From: Leptonema illini DSM 21528
Lineage (GTDB): Bacteria > Spirochaetota > Leptospiria > Leptospirales > Leptonemataceae
DNA: 64,000 bases
Assembly: GCF_000243335.1 (NCBI RefSeq)
Contig: NZ_JH597773.1
Coordinates: forward strand, 3,804,115-3,868,114
Direction of reading: 5' to 3'
How positions within the stretch are numbered: position 1 is the stretch's first letter; each line of letters opens with the position of its first letter. The translations under genes were made by a program, and so were the position numbers. Positions 26,130 to 35,530 of the stretch are shown here, piece after piece. The notes beneath the pieces are model-generated. The model was not told the origin of the DNA. It did no database searches and saw nothing but the letters and a program-made list of their open reading frames with translations.

Positions 26130-27449
26130 TCAATCGAAATCACTCTCTGGCTTCCGGGCCCGCAGGAATACGTTATGGTCGAAGTCGTTCCGGTGGCCGG
26201 GCTCCGTAACGAGTCGTTCAAACGTATCATACGGCAGATTCTGCATCAGAGCAAAAGAAGACCGGTACTCTTCAACGCTGATCTTTCCGCAGAAGAGGTT
26301 GGACTGGAACTGATAGATGCGGTGTTCCATCAGGAACTGAAGCGTGTCAAGATCCTCGACGGCCTCGGCCGTGATGGCCGCCTCTCTGTTATCGGCCAGC
26401 CTTTTACAATAGGCGATGAAGGCCAGGTTATCCAGGAACTTCGTCTGATCTTCGTTGGCCTTGAACCGAAAGCTCATCGGATCAAGCTTGAATTCGCGAA
26501 TCATGATACCGAGATCAAGGATGACCTGATGGCTCTGACTTTTAACTCCGAAATCGTCGGCGGCGAAACCGATGCCGTATTGCCAGAACAGTTTGCAAAC
26601 CTCTTTAAGAGAAGCGCGTCTTTCTTCATAGGGCTTCTCTACGAGTTCAAAGAGCATGCGTTCCGGTTCGAGGCCGATGCTCTGAATGAGTCCGTGCAGT
26701 CGCTTGACTTTCAGTTCATCGTGAAAGGTATCGATGAAGGATTGCGGCGAGATGTTAAACTTCAATTTGCCGGGAAGCCCCTCAGATGCGAGGATGAGTT
26801 TCTCGAGAATCAGCAACTCGAAGCGATTGAGATCCTGGTCGTCGGGCAGATCGGCGATCAGGTCGCGGTAATGAGCATAGTGGCCTCCGCCGATGAAAAG
26901 CTCGCCCCCTTTTACGGAGAATGTGTTCGTCGCCGGATCAAAGGCGACGGCCGGTTGAATCATCGCCTCGCGCTTCGATCCCGATAGATACATATTGGCT
27001 CTGTTGAAGAACGTCCACTTCCAGCGAGTCACGTTATCGTTCAGATTCTTGAGCGACGTTCCGTACAGCTCGCGATAGATCTCGACGCTGGCTGAGAGAT
27101 AGTTACACGGCGTACGGCCGACTCCAAATTCAAAGGCGCAGAGCCCGTTTTTTGCGCATTCGTCCTGAAATCGACCGACGGCTCCGTCGATGTTCGGAAT
27201 CTCGGTGCGGTCGTTGCGCGGAGAGAGACAGAGCAGAACGGTGTTCAGTTCTTCGAGCACGAGAAAGCCGAAGTCGATGTCGGTGGCGTTGACCAGCGAA
27301 TGGATCTCTTCGTAGAGCAGGGAGGCGAAATCATCGAGAGGAAGACTGATTCTTTCAAAGCGGATGAGGAAAAGCGGACGTCCGCGGTTTACGGCAATAA
27401 AGCGCCTGATAAACGTTTCTTCTTCCCTGAATAGAGTGTCTTCGAGCAT
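26130..27449 (-). CDS. EAL-like c-di-GMP protein with degenerate motifs
   Basis: A 439-residue soluble protein. The C-terminal region (about 170-410) follows the EAL fold with several hallmark residues: FNISPQSF (Asn), LFELVEKP, ADDFGVKSQ, EFKLDPMSF (Lys), TAEAVEDLDT (Glu) and FQSNLFCG (Gln). The name-giving EAL is replaced by a GELF-like sequence, and TGYSS after DDFG is replaced by VKSQS. It may bind c-di-GMP without efficient hydrolysis, or act as a protein-protein adaptor. The N-terminal 165 residues are a degenerate GGDEF-like or unknown domain. It is divergent from the HDOD/REC-cyclase pair across a 145-base region with a strong palindrome. Confidence 0.72.
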   Translation of the reverse strand: MLEDTLFREEETFIRRFIAVNRGRPLFLIRFERISLPLDDFASLLYEEIHSLVNATDIDFGFLVLEELNTVLLCLSPRNDRTEIPNIDGAVGRFQDECAKNGLCAFEFGVGRTPCNYLSASVEIYRELYGTSLKNLNDNVTRWKWTFFNRANMYLSGSKREAMIQPAVAFDPATNTFSVKGGELFIGGGHYAHYRDLIADLPDDQDLNRFELLILEKLILASEGLPGKLKFNISPQSFIDTFHDELKVKRLHGLIQSIGLEPERMLFELVEKPYEERRASLKEVCKLFWQYGIGFAADDFGVKSQSHQVILDLGIMIREFKLDPMSFRFKANEDQTKFLDNLAFIAYCKRLADNREAAITAEAVEDLDTLQFLMEHRIYQFQSNLFCGKISVEEYRSSFALMQNLPYDTFERLVTEPGHRNDFDHNVFLRARKPESDFD

Positions 27450-27488
27450 GAGCCACTGCGATCGCCCGCAGCGGCGACGATGTCAAGG

Positions 27489-27516
27489 TCAATCCTGTCG
27501 GTTCTGACAGGATTGA
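27489..27516. promoter_or_regulatory. 11-bp palindrome between divergent EAL-like and HDOD genes
   Basis: TCAATCCTGTC, a GGTTCT spacer and GACAGGATTGA form perfect inverted repeats, with no T-tract after either arm. It lies in the divergent region between two signalling genes, so an operator for a dimeric regulator is more likely than a terminator. It is 78 bases from the HDOD ATG. Confidence 0.5.
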
Positions 27517-27594
27517 TAGGAGTTTGTAGCGAATGAGGTTCGCCGGGTACGAAAAACTGTTGATCGGGTTTCCAGAATAGAAGAAACTGGCGGC

Positions 27595-28431
27595 ATGGCC
27601 GATATCAAGGACTTCAACGTCCCCCCCCTTCCTGCCGTTGTTATGAAAGTCATGCAGTACGATCATACTTCGGCCGATGCCTCCGTTCACGACATCGAAA
27701 AGATCGTCGAAGGAGATAAGGGGGTGGCCGCCGAGGTCTTGAGAGTCGCTAACTCCGCCTTTTACGGACGATCAGGGAAGATCAAGATTCTCAAAGATGC
27801 GGTGACCCTGCTCGGTCTGAAGGCCCTGAAGAACCTCGTCATCTTTCTCGGTACAAAAGCCATGAATTCGAGCGTCAAAGATAAGACTCTGCGACGCTAT
27901 GTGAACGAGCTGCCGATCGTCACAGCCCTTCTCGGCAAAGATATCGCGCATGATTTGAAGAAGAACGACATCGGCGAAGAGGTGTTTCTTGCCGGTCTTC
28001 TGCATAAGATCGGCATGAGCATCCTTGCTTTGAATAAATCCGAGCACTATGCGTTTCTTGTGCAACAGGTCGAGCAGAACGGCTTTGATCTGAACGAGAT
28101 GGAGCAGAATTCGTATCAGGTGAGCAACGAAGTCCTCGGTCGCTCGACGGCCGAGAACTGGAAGCTGCCCGACGAGTTCGTGCGATGCGCCGGCATCGGG
28201 CCTCATACGAAGTTAGGCGATCTTCAATCCGACATGGAGCGCATCACCTACGTCGCATCGATCCTATCGATGCAGCTTCTGGGATTGCCCGTCACTCCCT
28301 CCGTCGCCTCGAATGCATCGGCCGTTTATGAATACATGGGCGGAGAAGGCGATCCAGCCGCCGTCTATGCAGGCGGAACGGTATTTGAAACGATCAAGGC
28401 GCATCCGTTTTATCAGATGGCCGTAAACTGA
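27595..28431 (+). CDS. HDOD domain signalling protein
   Basis: A 278-residue HDOD protein (catalytically inactive HD-related output domain). Visible family elements are the N-terminal PPLPAVVMKVMQYDHTSADA, EVLRVANSAFYGRSGKIKILKDAVTLLGLKALKNL, and the degraded HD site AGLLHKIGMSILAL (HK in place of HD). HDOD proteins interact with nucleotidyl cyclases, kinases and phosphodiesterases instead of hydrolysing nucleotides themselves. ATG 27595 opens a gene whose stop is one base from the ATG of the REC-cyclase, so the two are translated together and probably act as a complex. Confidence 0.88.
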   Translation: MADIKDFNVPPLPAVVMKVMQYDHTSADASVHDIEKIVEGDKGVAAEVLRVANSAFYGRSGKIKILKDAVTLLGLKALKNLVIFLGTKAMNSSVKDKTLRRYVNELPIVTALLGKDIAHDLKKNDIGEEVFLAGLLHKIGMSILALNKSEHYAFLVQQVEQNGFDLNEMEQNSYQVSNEVLGRSTAENWKLPDEFVRCAGIGPHTKLGDLQSDMERITYVASILSMQLLGLPVTPSVASNASAVYEYMGGEGDPAAVYAGGTVFETIKAHPFYQMAVN

Positions 28432-28432
28432 A

Positions 28433-29593
28433 ATGTCCACACGTCGTCCGCATCGCATCCTCATCGTCGAGGACGATGAAACGCAGGCGCAGATGCTGCG
28501 GCATTTCATCGCGATGTGGGGATACGAGATTCAAGTGGCGATGACGGGCGAAGACGCCATCAGCGCCCTTGACACCTATCAGCCCGATCTCGTACTGCTC
28601 GATCTCTATCTTCCAGGCATTCCCGGCCTCGACGTATTGAAGCAGATTCGCGAGAAGAGCAAGCTACAGGATATTCCCGTCTTCGTCGTTTCGGCCGATG
28701 ATAGCGAAGAGATTAAGATCGTATCGATGTCGTCGGGAGCGAGCGAATTCTTAAGCAAGCCCGTCGTCATGGCAGATCTTGTGATGAAGATTCAAACGGC
28801 TCTTGAACTGCTTGAATCGCGCCGCACCATCGAAGAGCTGAACCGCAAACTTGAAAAAGAGAAGAAGCGCCTGCTGCGTTATTTTTCAGAAGACCTCGTT
28901 GAAAAGATATTAACCGAAGAGATCCCGGCTGAGTTAGGCGGCGATATCGTTCCCGCATCGGTCATGTTTTTTGACATCAGGGGCTCCACGCCGATGGCCG
29001 AGAAGATGGGCCCGAAAAACTACGCTACCTTTATCAGTGATCTTTTCGCCGACATCATGGATATCATCTTCGCGAACAGAGGATCGGTGAACGAACTTCT
29101 TGGCGACGGTATTCTTGCAACGTTTGGATGCCCCGTTCCCACCGACGACGACGCCTTCAACGCCATCCGCACGGCCGTTGATATTCGCACCTACGTGCAG
29201 AACTTCAACTCCATGGTCGTCGATAAGATCGGATACGGCATCGGCATAGCGACGGGTCGAATCTTCGCCGGCAATATCGGCTCCATTCGCCGCATGAAGT
29301 ATGCCGTGATGGGCGATCCCGTAAACGCGGCGGCCCGCATCCAGGATATGACGAAAGAGCTGAACGCTCCGATACTGTTCGATCATCATTCCTTCCAGCC
29401 GATTCGTAATCGCGTGCGGGCCCATTCGCACGGGCATTTCAAGCTTCGCGGAAAGGAAGAGGTGATCGAGATCCTGAGCCTTGATGAAAGACATCCTTTT
29501 ATTGATAAGAAGCTCGATACCGAAGACGAACCCGCTCCGCAGAGCGGCCTGTTTCAGATGTTTCACGAGCGCGATCGCTTTATAGACGGTTGA
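28433..29593 (+). CDS. REC-class III nucleotidyl cyclase
   Basis: A 386-residue response regulator with a receiver domain (about 8-125; phosphoacceptor D57 in LVLLDLYLPG, VVSADDS, and LSKPV), a coiled-coil linker (about 130-148), and a class III cyclase domain (about 170-355). Both metal-binding aspartates are present (D181 in FFDIRGST and D225 in LLGDGILATFG), and VNAAARIQD carries the transition-state Asn/Arg. Receiver phosphorylation would switch cyclase activity. Whether the product is cAMP or cGMP is not certain from sequence. It is coupled to the HDOD gene by a one-base gap. Confidence 0.9.
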   Translation: MSTRRPHRILIVEDDETQAQMLRHFIAMWGYEIQVAMTGEDAISALDTYQPDLVLLDLYLPGIPGLDVLKQIREKSKLQDIPVFVVSADDSEEIKIVSMSSGASEFLSKPVVMADLVMKIQTALELLESRRTIEELNRKLEKEKKRLLRYFSEDLVEKILTEEIPAELGGDIVPASVMFFDIRGSTPMAEKMGPKNYATFISDLFADIMDIIFANRGSVNELLGDGILATFGCPVPTDDDAFNAIRTAVDIRTYVQNFNSMVVDKIGYGIGIATGRIFAGNIGSIRRMKYAVMGDPVNAAARIQDMTKELNAPILFDHHSFQPIRNRVRAHSHGHFKLRGKEEVIEILSLDERHPFIDKKLDTEDEPAPQSGLFQMFHERDRFIDG

Positions 29594-29702
29594 TATTAAA
29601 AACGGTTGATGATCCGATCAGCGCCAGGCAGGCCTGACGTTTTATCGACGCAAGGTACACGATTTCCCGAAGCGGCTAACGTTCTTTACTACCGGTCGAA
29701 CC

Positions 29703-30905
29703 TTACTTCACGTCGATCACGAGCCGGAATCCGGCCTTATCGAGCTCAGAGGCCGGCATGCGCGCTTCGGCCCGCGCACGATCGGCGGGAAGATAGAACG
29801 CTCCTCCGCGAAGCACCCGCCGGATCCTGCCCATGTAGCGTTGAAACCGTGCACCGGGATACGGCGCATAATAGGACGACGTCCACTCCGGGGCGTTTCC
29901 GCACATGCCCACAAGGCCGCGGCGATTCTTATCCTGCAGCTCGTTCACGGCCACCGATCTGCCATGTTCGAGCGTTATACATCCCGTCGGATCTGCTCCG
30001 GCCGGATACGAGGGCGGAGATTCGCTGAATTCGTCGATGCCTTCGCGCTCGCGCAATCCGCCGCGGGCCGCAAGCTCCCACTCCCACTCGGTGGGCAGAC
30101 GTTTACCCGTCCAGCGGGCGTAGGCCTGAACGTCGGCGAAGGTCGCATAAACGAAGGGATGATCGGCCTGGTCGGCCGGGAATCCTTCTTTCCATTCCGG
30201 CGGCATCGCATGCCCGGTTTTCTTGCAGAAGCGATAGTACTCCTGATTCGTCACCTCCGTGCGATCCATATAGAAGGCTCGGATGTGCGGCGTGACGCTC
30301 ACCTCTCTTTCGTAGAAGTGCGGATTGAAATCGTCGCCCGCTTCGTCGGTTCCCTGTCCGAAGACGAGATAGTCCTCGGGAATGTACAACATCTCTTTCT
30401 TGTCGACGGCATGGCGTATAAGCGTCGGCCGCTCCTTCTTGCGCGAAAGTATGCGTGCAGGTGGATCGATCCTTTTTACGGGCAGATACTCCCCAAACGC
30501 AAAGCCGGCGCGGATCTCGGAGGTCGGTTCGACTAACATAGCATTCATATTCAAGACGCCGCCCGATTCGTTGAGACGTGTGATGCGGCATCGGGCCGTC
30601 TCGCTTCCGTCTTCAGAGACTATGATCCACTCTCGATCCGACCACACAAAGTAGGCCTCGACGGCATCGGGCGAACGATGCTTGAGAAAGCCGGGACGCT
30701 CCGCTTTAAGAATCAGCTCGGACTGTGATCGGATCTGACTGATGACGCCACGCCTCTCGAATCGCACCGGCTCATCGGCGCTGAGCGTTGATGCGGCGAC
30801 CAGCAGCAGGGAAGCCATCAGAGAAACTATCACAGGCAAGGCCTGCGTGAAAGCGCTCTCTCTCTGGCCTTGTATATATGAAGAAAAACGACGTTTCACG
30901 GACAT
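29703..30905 (-). CDS. Exported SUMF1/formylglycine-generating enzyme-like protein
   Basis: A 400-residue protein with a signal anchor (about 22-42) and a C-terminal FGE-sulfatase (SUMF1) fold (about 195-400). Fold marks are FYMDRTEVTNQEYYRFC, GKRLPTEWEWELAARGG, VGMCGNAPEWTSSYY, RRVLRGGAFY and AGFRLV. The copper-binding cysteine pair of true formylglycine-generating enzymes is not evident, so it is more likely a non-catalytic relative acting in surface or envelope assembly. The region at 45-190 is an unrelated beta domain. It is convergent with the REC-cyclase gene, 109 bases away. Confidence 0.78.
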   Translation of the reverse strand: MSVKRRFSSYIQGQRESAFTQALPVIVSLMASLLLVAASTLSADEPVRFERRGVISQIRSQSELILKAERPGFLKHRSPDAVEAYFVWSDREWIIVSEDGSETARCRITRLNESGGVLNMNAMLVEPTSEIRAGFAFGEYLPVKRIDPPARILSRKKERPTLIRHAVDKKEMLYIPEDYLVFGQGTDEAGDDFNPHFYEREVSVTPHIRAFYMDRTEVTNQEYYRFCKKTGHAMPPEWKEGFPADQADHPFVYATFADVQAYARWTGKRLPTEWEWELAARGGLREREGIDEFSESPPSYPAGADPTGCITLEHGRSVAVNELQDKNRRGLVGMCGNAPEWTSSYYAPYPGARFQRYMGRIRRVLRGGAFYLPADRARAEARMPASELDKAGFRLVIDVK

Positions 30906-31073
30906 TCACCCACTGATCGTAGTATCGGTTTCTTTCGAGTGCAGTGTGTTATTTTTTTTAAGCTTCGAGAATGATGTCGAAACAACTCTTATCGTATGCG
31001 ACTGTCGCTTTTCTGAAGCAAAACCTTGACGGATTCCGTAAAAGGTTGGTCCCTGTCGTAAACAGGAGGAGTT

Positions 31074-31628
31074 ATGAAGATCATTAAGACTGCAGGGGCC
31101 GTTCTCGCGGCCGTCATCATCGTGCCGTTACTTGTGGCGGCCATTCTACCGAAAGAGTATACGGTGAAGCGATCGACGGTTATAGAGCGTTCGGCCGAAG
31201 AGGTCTTTTCTTATATAAAGATGCTCAAGAACCAGGATAACTACAGCGTATGGGCGAAGATGGATCCCGACATGAAGCGTGACTTTCGCGGCACTGACGG
31301 AACGGTCGGTTTCGTAAGCGCCTGGGACAGTGAAAAAGAGGATGTCGGCAAAGGCGAACAGGAAATCAAAAAGATCGACGAAGGCAAGCGCATCGATACG
31401 GAGCTTCGCTTTATCGAGCCGTTTGAATCGATAAGCGACGCCTATATGACGACGGAGCAGCTCGCCGATGGAAAAACAAGAGTCGTCTGGGGATTTCACG
31501 GTCGGATGAGTTATCCGATGAATCTCATGATGCTTTTTATGGATTTCGATGGCATGATCGGCAAGGACTTTGAGACGGGATTGGCCGATCTGAAGAAGAT
31601 CCTCGAAGCCGAAAAGACAGGCCCATAA
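31074..31628 (+). CDS. SRPBCC (START-like) family protein
   Basis: A 184-residue protein with an N-terminal hydrophobic anchor (TAGAVLAAVIIVPLLVAAIL) and a polyketide-cyclase-like hydrophobic-ligand fold. The fold begins at YTVKRSTVIERSAEEVFSYIK, with strands such as RVVWGFHGRMSYPMNLM. AGGAG precedes ATG 31074. The ligand is unknown. A VOC-family gene with its own ribosome site follows 84 bases downstream, so the two could be co-transcribed. Confidence 0.78.
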   Translation: MKIIKTAGAVLAAVIIVPLLVAAILPKEYTVKRSTVIERSAEEVFSYIKMLKNQDNYSVWAKMDPDMKRDFRGTDGTVGFVSAWDSEKEDVGKGEQEIKKIDEGKRIDTELRFIEPFESISDAYMTTEQLADGKTRVVWGFHGRMSYPMNLMMLFMDFDGMIGKDFETGLADLKKILEAEKTGP

Positions 31629-31712
31629 AGAAAGCCTGCTAAAGTAAGGCCTGTTCGAGAAGATCGAGATAGTTATTGGAACAGTCACTTTGCGAATCCC
31701 TATCGGAGGAAA

Positions 31713-32138
31713 ATGATGTCAGAAAAAAGATCGTTCAGCCCGTATCTGTTCTTTCCTGGAAACGCCGAAGAGGCCTTTCTTTTTTATAAGAAGGCCTTCG
31801 GCGGTGAATTTTCATCGGTGATGCGTTATAAGGATCTGGAGGGACAGGAATTCCCGCCCGACGCCGTCGAGAAGATCATGCATATCTCGTTGCCGATAAG
31901 CGAGGGATTGGAGCTGATGGCCTCTGATTCCATCGAGTCGATGGGCCCGGGGTTAGTCGTCGGCAATAATTTCGCCGTCTCGATCGATGTGCAGAGCCGC
32001 AAAGAGGCCGACCGTTTGTTCGAACAGCTCTCGTCAGGCGGTAAGGTTCACTCGGCGATGAAAGAAGAATTCTGGGGCTCTTACTTCGGCATGCTCGCCG
32101 ATCGCTTCGGAATTCAGTGGATGATTTCGAGTAAGTAA
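31713..32138 (+). CDS. VOC superfamily (PhnB/glyoxalase-like) protein
   Basis: A 141-residue protein of the vicinal oxygen chelate fold, PhnB-like. It opens with FSPYLFFPGNAEEAFLFYKKAFGGEF and closes with EFWGSYFGMLADRFGIQWMI, the pattern of the 3-demethylubiquinone/PhnB group. Metal and substrate are unknown. A GGAGGAAA precedes two adjacent ATGs (31713 and 31716), and the first is used here. A good rho-independent terminator overlaps its stop. Confidence 0.85.
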   Translation: MMSEKRSFSPYLFFPGNAEEAFLFYKKAFGGEFSSVMRYKDLEGQEFPPDAVEKIMHISLPISEGLELMASDSIESMGPGLVVGNNFAVSIDVQSRKEADRLFEQLSSGGKVHSAMKEEFWGSYFGMLADRFGIQWMISSK

Positions 32139-32167
32139 GGCCTCTTTTCATGGGAGGCCTTTTTCTT
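32137..32167 (+). terminator. Rho-independent terminator after the VOC gene
   Basis: AAGGCCTC (32137-32144) pairs with GAGGCCTT (32154-32161) around a 9-base loop. A T-rich tail TTTCTTCT follows. The first two stem bases lie in the stop codon of the VOC gene. Confidence 0.8.
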
Positions 32168-32268
32168 CTGGATTTCCTGACCAGAACTTGAGACAATGTC
32201 CCGACGCGGAGCTATGATGAGAGGCGCTCCGCGGTGAGGGAAGGTCTGTGTATGGTGCAGGAGGGGGG

Positions 32269-34300
32269 ATGAGGAACAAGGAAGAGGTAGAATCTCTATT
32301 CAGATACATTGTGTCCGAAATCGCCGAGCAGCGAGTCGTTGTCTTCGTCGGCTCTGGTTTCTCACTCAATGCTCGGCCGGCTGACAATCGCAATTTGCGA
32401 ATGAGAACCTGGGATGAGTTGAAGCGAATGGTTCAGCAGAGACTCGGATTGAGTGAAAAAGAGGCCCAGAAAATCAATACCCCTCGCCTGATCCAACTCT
32501 TTGAAAGTCGGTTTGATCTTCGTCAACGGAACGATTTGATCGCCGAAGCAATCCCTAATGATGCAGTCGAGCCCGGTCCGCTCCACCGAGAACTTGTGAA
32601 GTTTAATTGGGATTCGATTGTAACCACGAATATCGATACTCTAATCGAGCGGGCCTTTAAATTTGAAAAGCGGGCGTGTACTGTGATTTCGCAGGAACAC
32701 GCAATGGCTCGAATTAAAACCATGCCCATCTATAAGATTCATGGCTCATACGAAGATGAAGCCACGTGGATTTTTTCTGAAAAGGAATATAACCAGAACG
32801 TTCAACCGTTATTCATCGACAAGCTGCGCACCATTTTTGCTGAGAAAACCGTTCTCTTCGTAGGCTACAGCTTGAATGACCCCGACTTAGATGCAATTCT
32901 ATACCAGATACAGGCGCGTCTGGGACATTTCCAACGACGAGCCTATCTGGTCAGTCTGGATGATCAAACCATTCACAGAGCCTATTGGTTACAGCGGAAT
33001 ATTGATATCATTTCGGCCTCTGATGTCGATAGGGTTTCAGGCCATGTTGAAAGCTGTAATGTGGGGTCACATTCAGTATTCTTAGAGGCTTTTCTTGAGA
33101 CCCTGCACCAGTTCGAGGGAGGGAATCCGATTTCGTATCAACGAGAGTCTACCTACCTATGGCGCGAGCGTGTTCTCAAGAAAGCCATGCGGGATCGAGC
33201 CGGGTCAGCCCTTGATACTGTTTTCTTGATGAATAACGAACTGTTTCAGAATAGAAAACGGTCAACAGTGCCGATCTCAGAGGAGGACTGCAACAGATAT
33301 TGCGATGCGATATTGCAGCTGTATTCACTCTGCGACCGTGAGGGCTTCTCCCAGTATCGATTGGAAGTTCTTGCTGTCATCTTCGATGTCGGTGATGGCT
33401 CGATTTATGATGGAGCACGATTGTTTGATCTCGTTAGATCTTCCCTTTCGTCTGCCTTTAAGGAAGAATCAACTAAGAAGGTAGCAACAGTCTATAGTCT
33501 CTTTTCTGAAGCCTTATGGGAGCGACTTGTGGCCGGCCGTCTTACCGGTGTGGACGATGAGGTGCTCGAAAGGCATGTGAAGGATTCCAGGAAGGCGATG
33601 AGAAAAGCTTCTTTCGGCAAGGAAACGGCAGATTCATTGCGCTCTTCTATTCTGAGTTTGCGAATCCTACGATATGTTTCAGGCAACGGCATGAAAGAAA
33701 CCAATCTTCTGCGTGTTCTGAAGACGCTATTGGTAAAGGATTCGATTCCGAAAAGGGCGAAAGCTTATATACGCCTGCGTTTTGCGATTTCCTGTCTATA
33801 TTTAAACAATCTGAAGTCCGTGGAGGATTGTATTCGAGACAAAAAGGCTCTGGAGAAGAATCCATTCTGGAAGTCTCAATGGACAGCGATGCTGCAATGC
33901 GAATTAGGATTAGTGCAAGAGGCTGCCGCTGTTTATCAAATTCTGCGCTCAGCAGAATACTCGTTGGAAGTGCGGTATATGGCAACACAGGCCCTGCTGG
34001 ATCTTTTGCCAGTAGCCGGTTCGTTTGTAGAAGCGATCCAGCAAAAGCGCGAGCACCGCTATGATTTGCTCAGTCGCCTTGAGGAGATCGAAAACGAAGC
34101 CGTTAAGGCCGGTGTGATGCTGGATGCTCATGATTTTATAGGGAAAATCAGAAAGGGCTTTATTGCGGAGCTAACTGAGAAGGCATTGGATGAGAGTGTA
34201 ACAAAACAGAACCAATCAGAGGGAGTTTCGATTACGCTCATCAAATCAGACTCGCTGCAATTTGTGAATGGCGAGCTTTTTAAACGGGCGTTGAACGGTA
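32269..34300 (+). pseudogene. SIR2-domain large protein, 5' fragment (interrupted by IS)
   Basis: N-terminal part of a very large SIR2-like (SIR2_2, predicted NADase) protein. Counted from ATG 32269, which follows an AGGAGG ribosome site (an in-frame GTG lies at 32248), motifs are FVGSGFS (about 26-32), TTNID with catalytic Asn121, IHG with His158, and FVGYSLNDPD (about 197-206). About 450 further residues are helical and of unknown fold. An IS3-family element inserted after base 34300 adds about 17 foreign codons up to TGA 34350, cutting off the rest. The SIR2 domain is intact, so the shortened product of about 694 residues could still cleave NAD. Flanking G+C is visibly lower than in neighbouring core genes. 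Architecture recalls single-gene DSR-type anti-phage sirtuins. Confidence 0.85.
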
Positions 34301-34328
34301 TGATCTTCCCCCAATATTCCGGAGGGAA

Positions 34329-35195
34329 TCATGCAATTTGCTGTGCATAAGCTACCGGGCTTAAGTACCCGAGAGCAGAATGCCTCCTTCTACGGTTGTA
34401 GAACACTTCGATATAGTCAAACAGAATTCTTCGTAGGTCTTCAAAATTCGGAAAAAACCCGATTCTGTATAAACATTCAGTTTTCAAGGTATGGAAGAAC
34501 GATTCCTGAACAGCATTGTCCCAGCAGTTCCCTTTGCGACTCATGCTCTGGCTTATCTTCTTACCTTTCAATACATCACGATACTCTTTCGATGCATATT
34601 GTACCCCACGATCTGAATGTATAATCAGGCCTTTGGTATTCTGCCCCCTTCGATTCAAGGCCTGCCTCAAAGCGGCAACGATCGACTCCGATCGCATATT
34701 GTCAGAAAGTTTCCAGCCGACGATTTCACGATTTCCAAGGTCCATGAAGGTCGTCAGGTAAGCGAATCCTCCGGTTGTTTCGATATAGGTGATATCAGTT
34801 ACCCAGATTCGATCAAGTGCACCTGGCTCAAAGTTTCGCTGAACAAGATCGGGCGAAACCGGCAATTCATGATTGGAATCCGTCGTCTTTACACGAAAAA
34901 CCCTCGGATTTCTTGCAGAAATGTCGTTTTCCCTCATCAGCCTTTCCACCCGCTTTCGGTTAACTTTCATGCCTGTATTATGGAGCTCCGGAGTCACGCG
35001 AGGACTGCCATAGGTACCAAACGTTTCATCAGCGATCACTCTGATTGCTTCCACAATTCGAGCATCTTCTGTTGAGCGCTGTGAAGGAGGTCGAATCTGT
35101 GATTCATAAAAGCCGCTCTCCGATACATCAAGCACACGGCACATCTTCCTTACCGAAAACTCGGAGCGATTCTCCTGTATCCAGGCGAATTTCAT
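34329..35195 (-). CDS. IS3-family transposase OrfB (DDE integrase core)
   Basis: A 288-residue catalytic transposase part. An HTH_21-like region (VRKMCRVLDVSESGFYESQ, GTYGSPRVTPELH) precedes the rve/DDE core with the first Asp in IWVTDITYIE, the second in LIIHSDRGVQYAS and the Glu in NAVQESFFHTLK. It ends with the family signature [14 protein letters not shown]. Its ATG overlaps the orfA stop (ATGA at 35192-35195). It is made either by coupling or, as common in IS3 elements, as an OrfAB fusion by -1 frameshifting near the CGAAAATGA stretch. Confidence 0.95.
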   Translation of the reverse strand: MKFAWIQENRSEFSVRKMCRVLDVSESGFYESQIRPPSQRSTEDARIVEAIRVIADETFGTYGSPRVTPELHNTGMKVNRKRVERLMRENDISARNPRVFRVKTTDSNHELPVSPDLVQRNFEPGALDRIWVTDITYIETTGGFAYLTTFMDLGNREIVGWKLSDNMRSESIVAALRQALNRRGQNTKGLIIHSDRGVQYASKEYRDVLKGKKISQSMSRKGNCWDNAVQESFFHTLKTECLYRIGFFPNFEDLRRILFDYIEVFYNRRRRHSALGYLSPVAYAQQIA

Positions 35196-35473
35196 TTTCG
35201 GGGTTTCAAGAAGATGGCAACGGACTTTTTTAGAATATCGCGCTCCTCCTGTAGCTCCATGACTTCCTTTTTTAAACGATTAACTTCCTCTTGCAGGTTT
35301 TGCTGCTGGGGTCCACCCGGTTCTGATAGATACAGCGCTTTCCATGCTCTCAAGGAATTGACAGAGATTCCAAGATCGTCGGCTACTTCCTTGCTGGTTT
35401 TGCCGCCGCGAATCCACCGATCCACCGCCATTCTGCGAAAGCTATCATCGTAATGCTGGCCTCTTTTGCCCAT
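35192..35473 (-). CDS. IS3-family transposase OrfA
   Basis: A 93-residue DNA-binding protein with a transposase_8-type helix-turn-helix (YDDSFRRMAVDRWIRGGKT, VADDLGISVNSLRAWK) and a leucine-zipper-like coiled coil (LQEEVNRLKKEVMELQEERD). It binds the IS ends and forms the N-terminal half of the OrfAB transposase. Its stop overlaps the OrfB start by four bases. Confidence 0.95.
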   Translation of the reverse strand: MGKRGQHYDDSFRRMAVDRWIRGGKTSKEVADDLGISVNSLRAWKALYLSEPGGPQQQNLQEEVNRLKKEVMELQEERDILKKSVAIFLKPRK

Positions 35474-35530
35474 AAATTACCCCTTTTCATTTTACTGTCT
35501 CCTGTCCAGGAAAAGGGGGGAAGATCAGTA

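Larger units (their letters stand above)
34301..35527 (-). mobile_element. IS3-family insertion sequence, complete, 1227 bp
   Basis: Ends are 12-bp perfect inverted repeats, TGATCTTCCCCC on the + strand at 34301-34312 and its complement at 35516-35527. It is flanked by a 3-bp direct repeat GTA at 34298-34300 and 35528-35530, the target duplication. Inside are orfA and orfB, read on the minus strand. Length, two-frame organisation and DDE transposase fit IS3 family. Intact ORFs, intact ends and an intact target duplication suggest a recent insertion. Confidence 0.95.

Noticed and set aside
26049-26987. 312-codon open frame on the + strand opposite the EAL-like gene
   Set aside because: Mirror of the EAL-like coding strand; the protein has no domain, and the opposite strand has recognised motifs.
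34331-35075. Open frames on the + strand within the IS
   Set aside because: Antisense to OrfB and OrfA; no IS3 element uses that strand.
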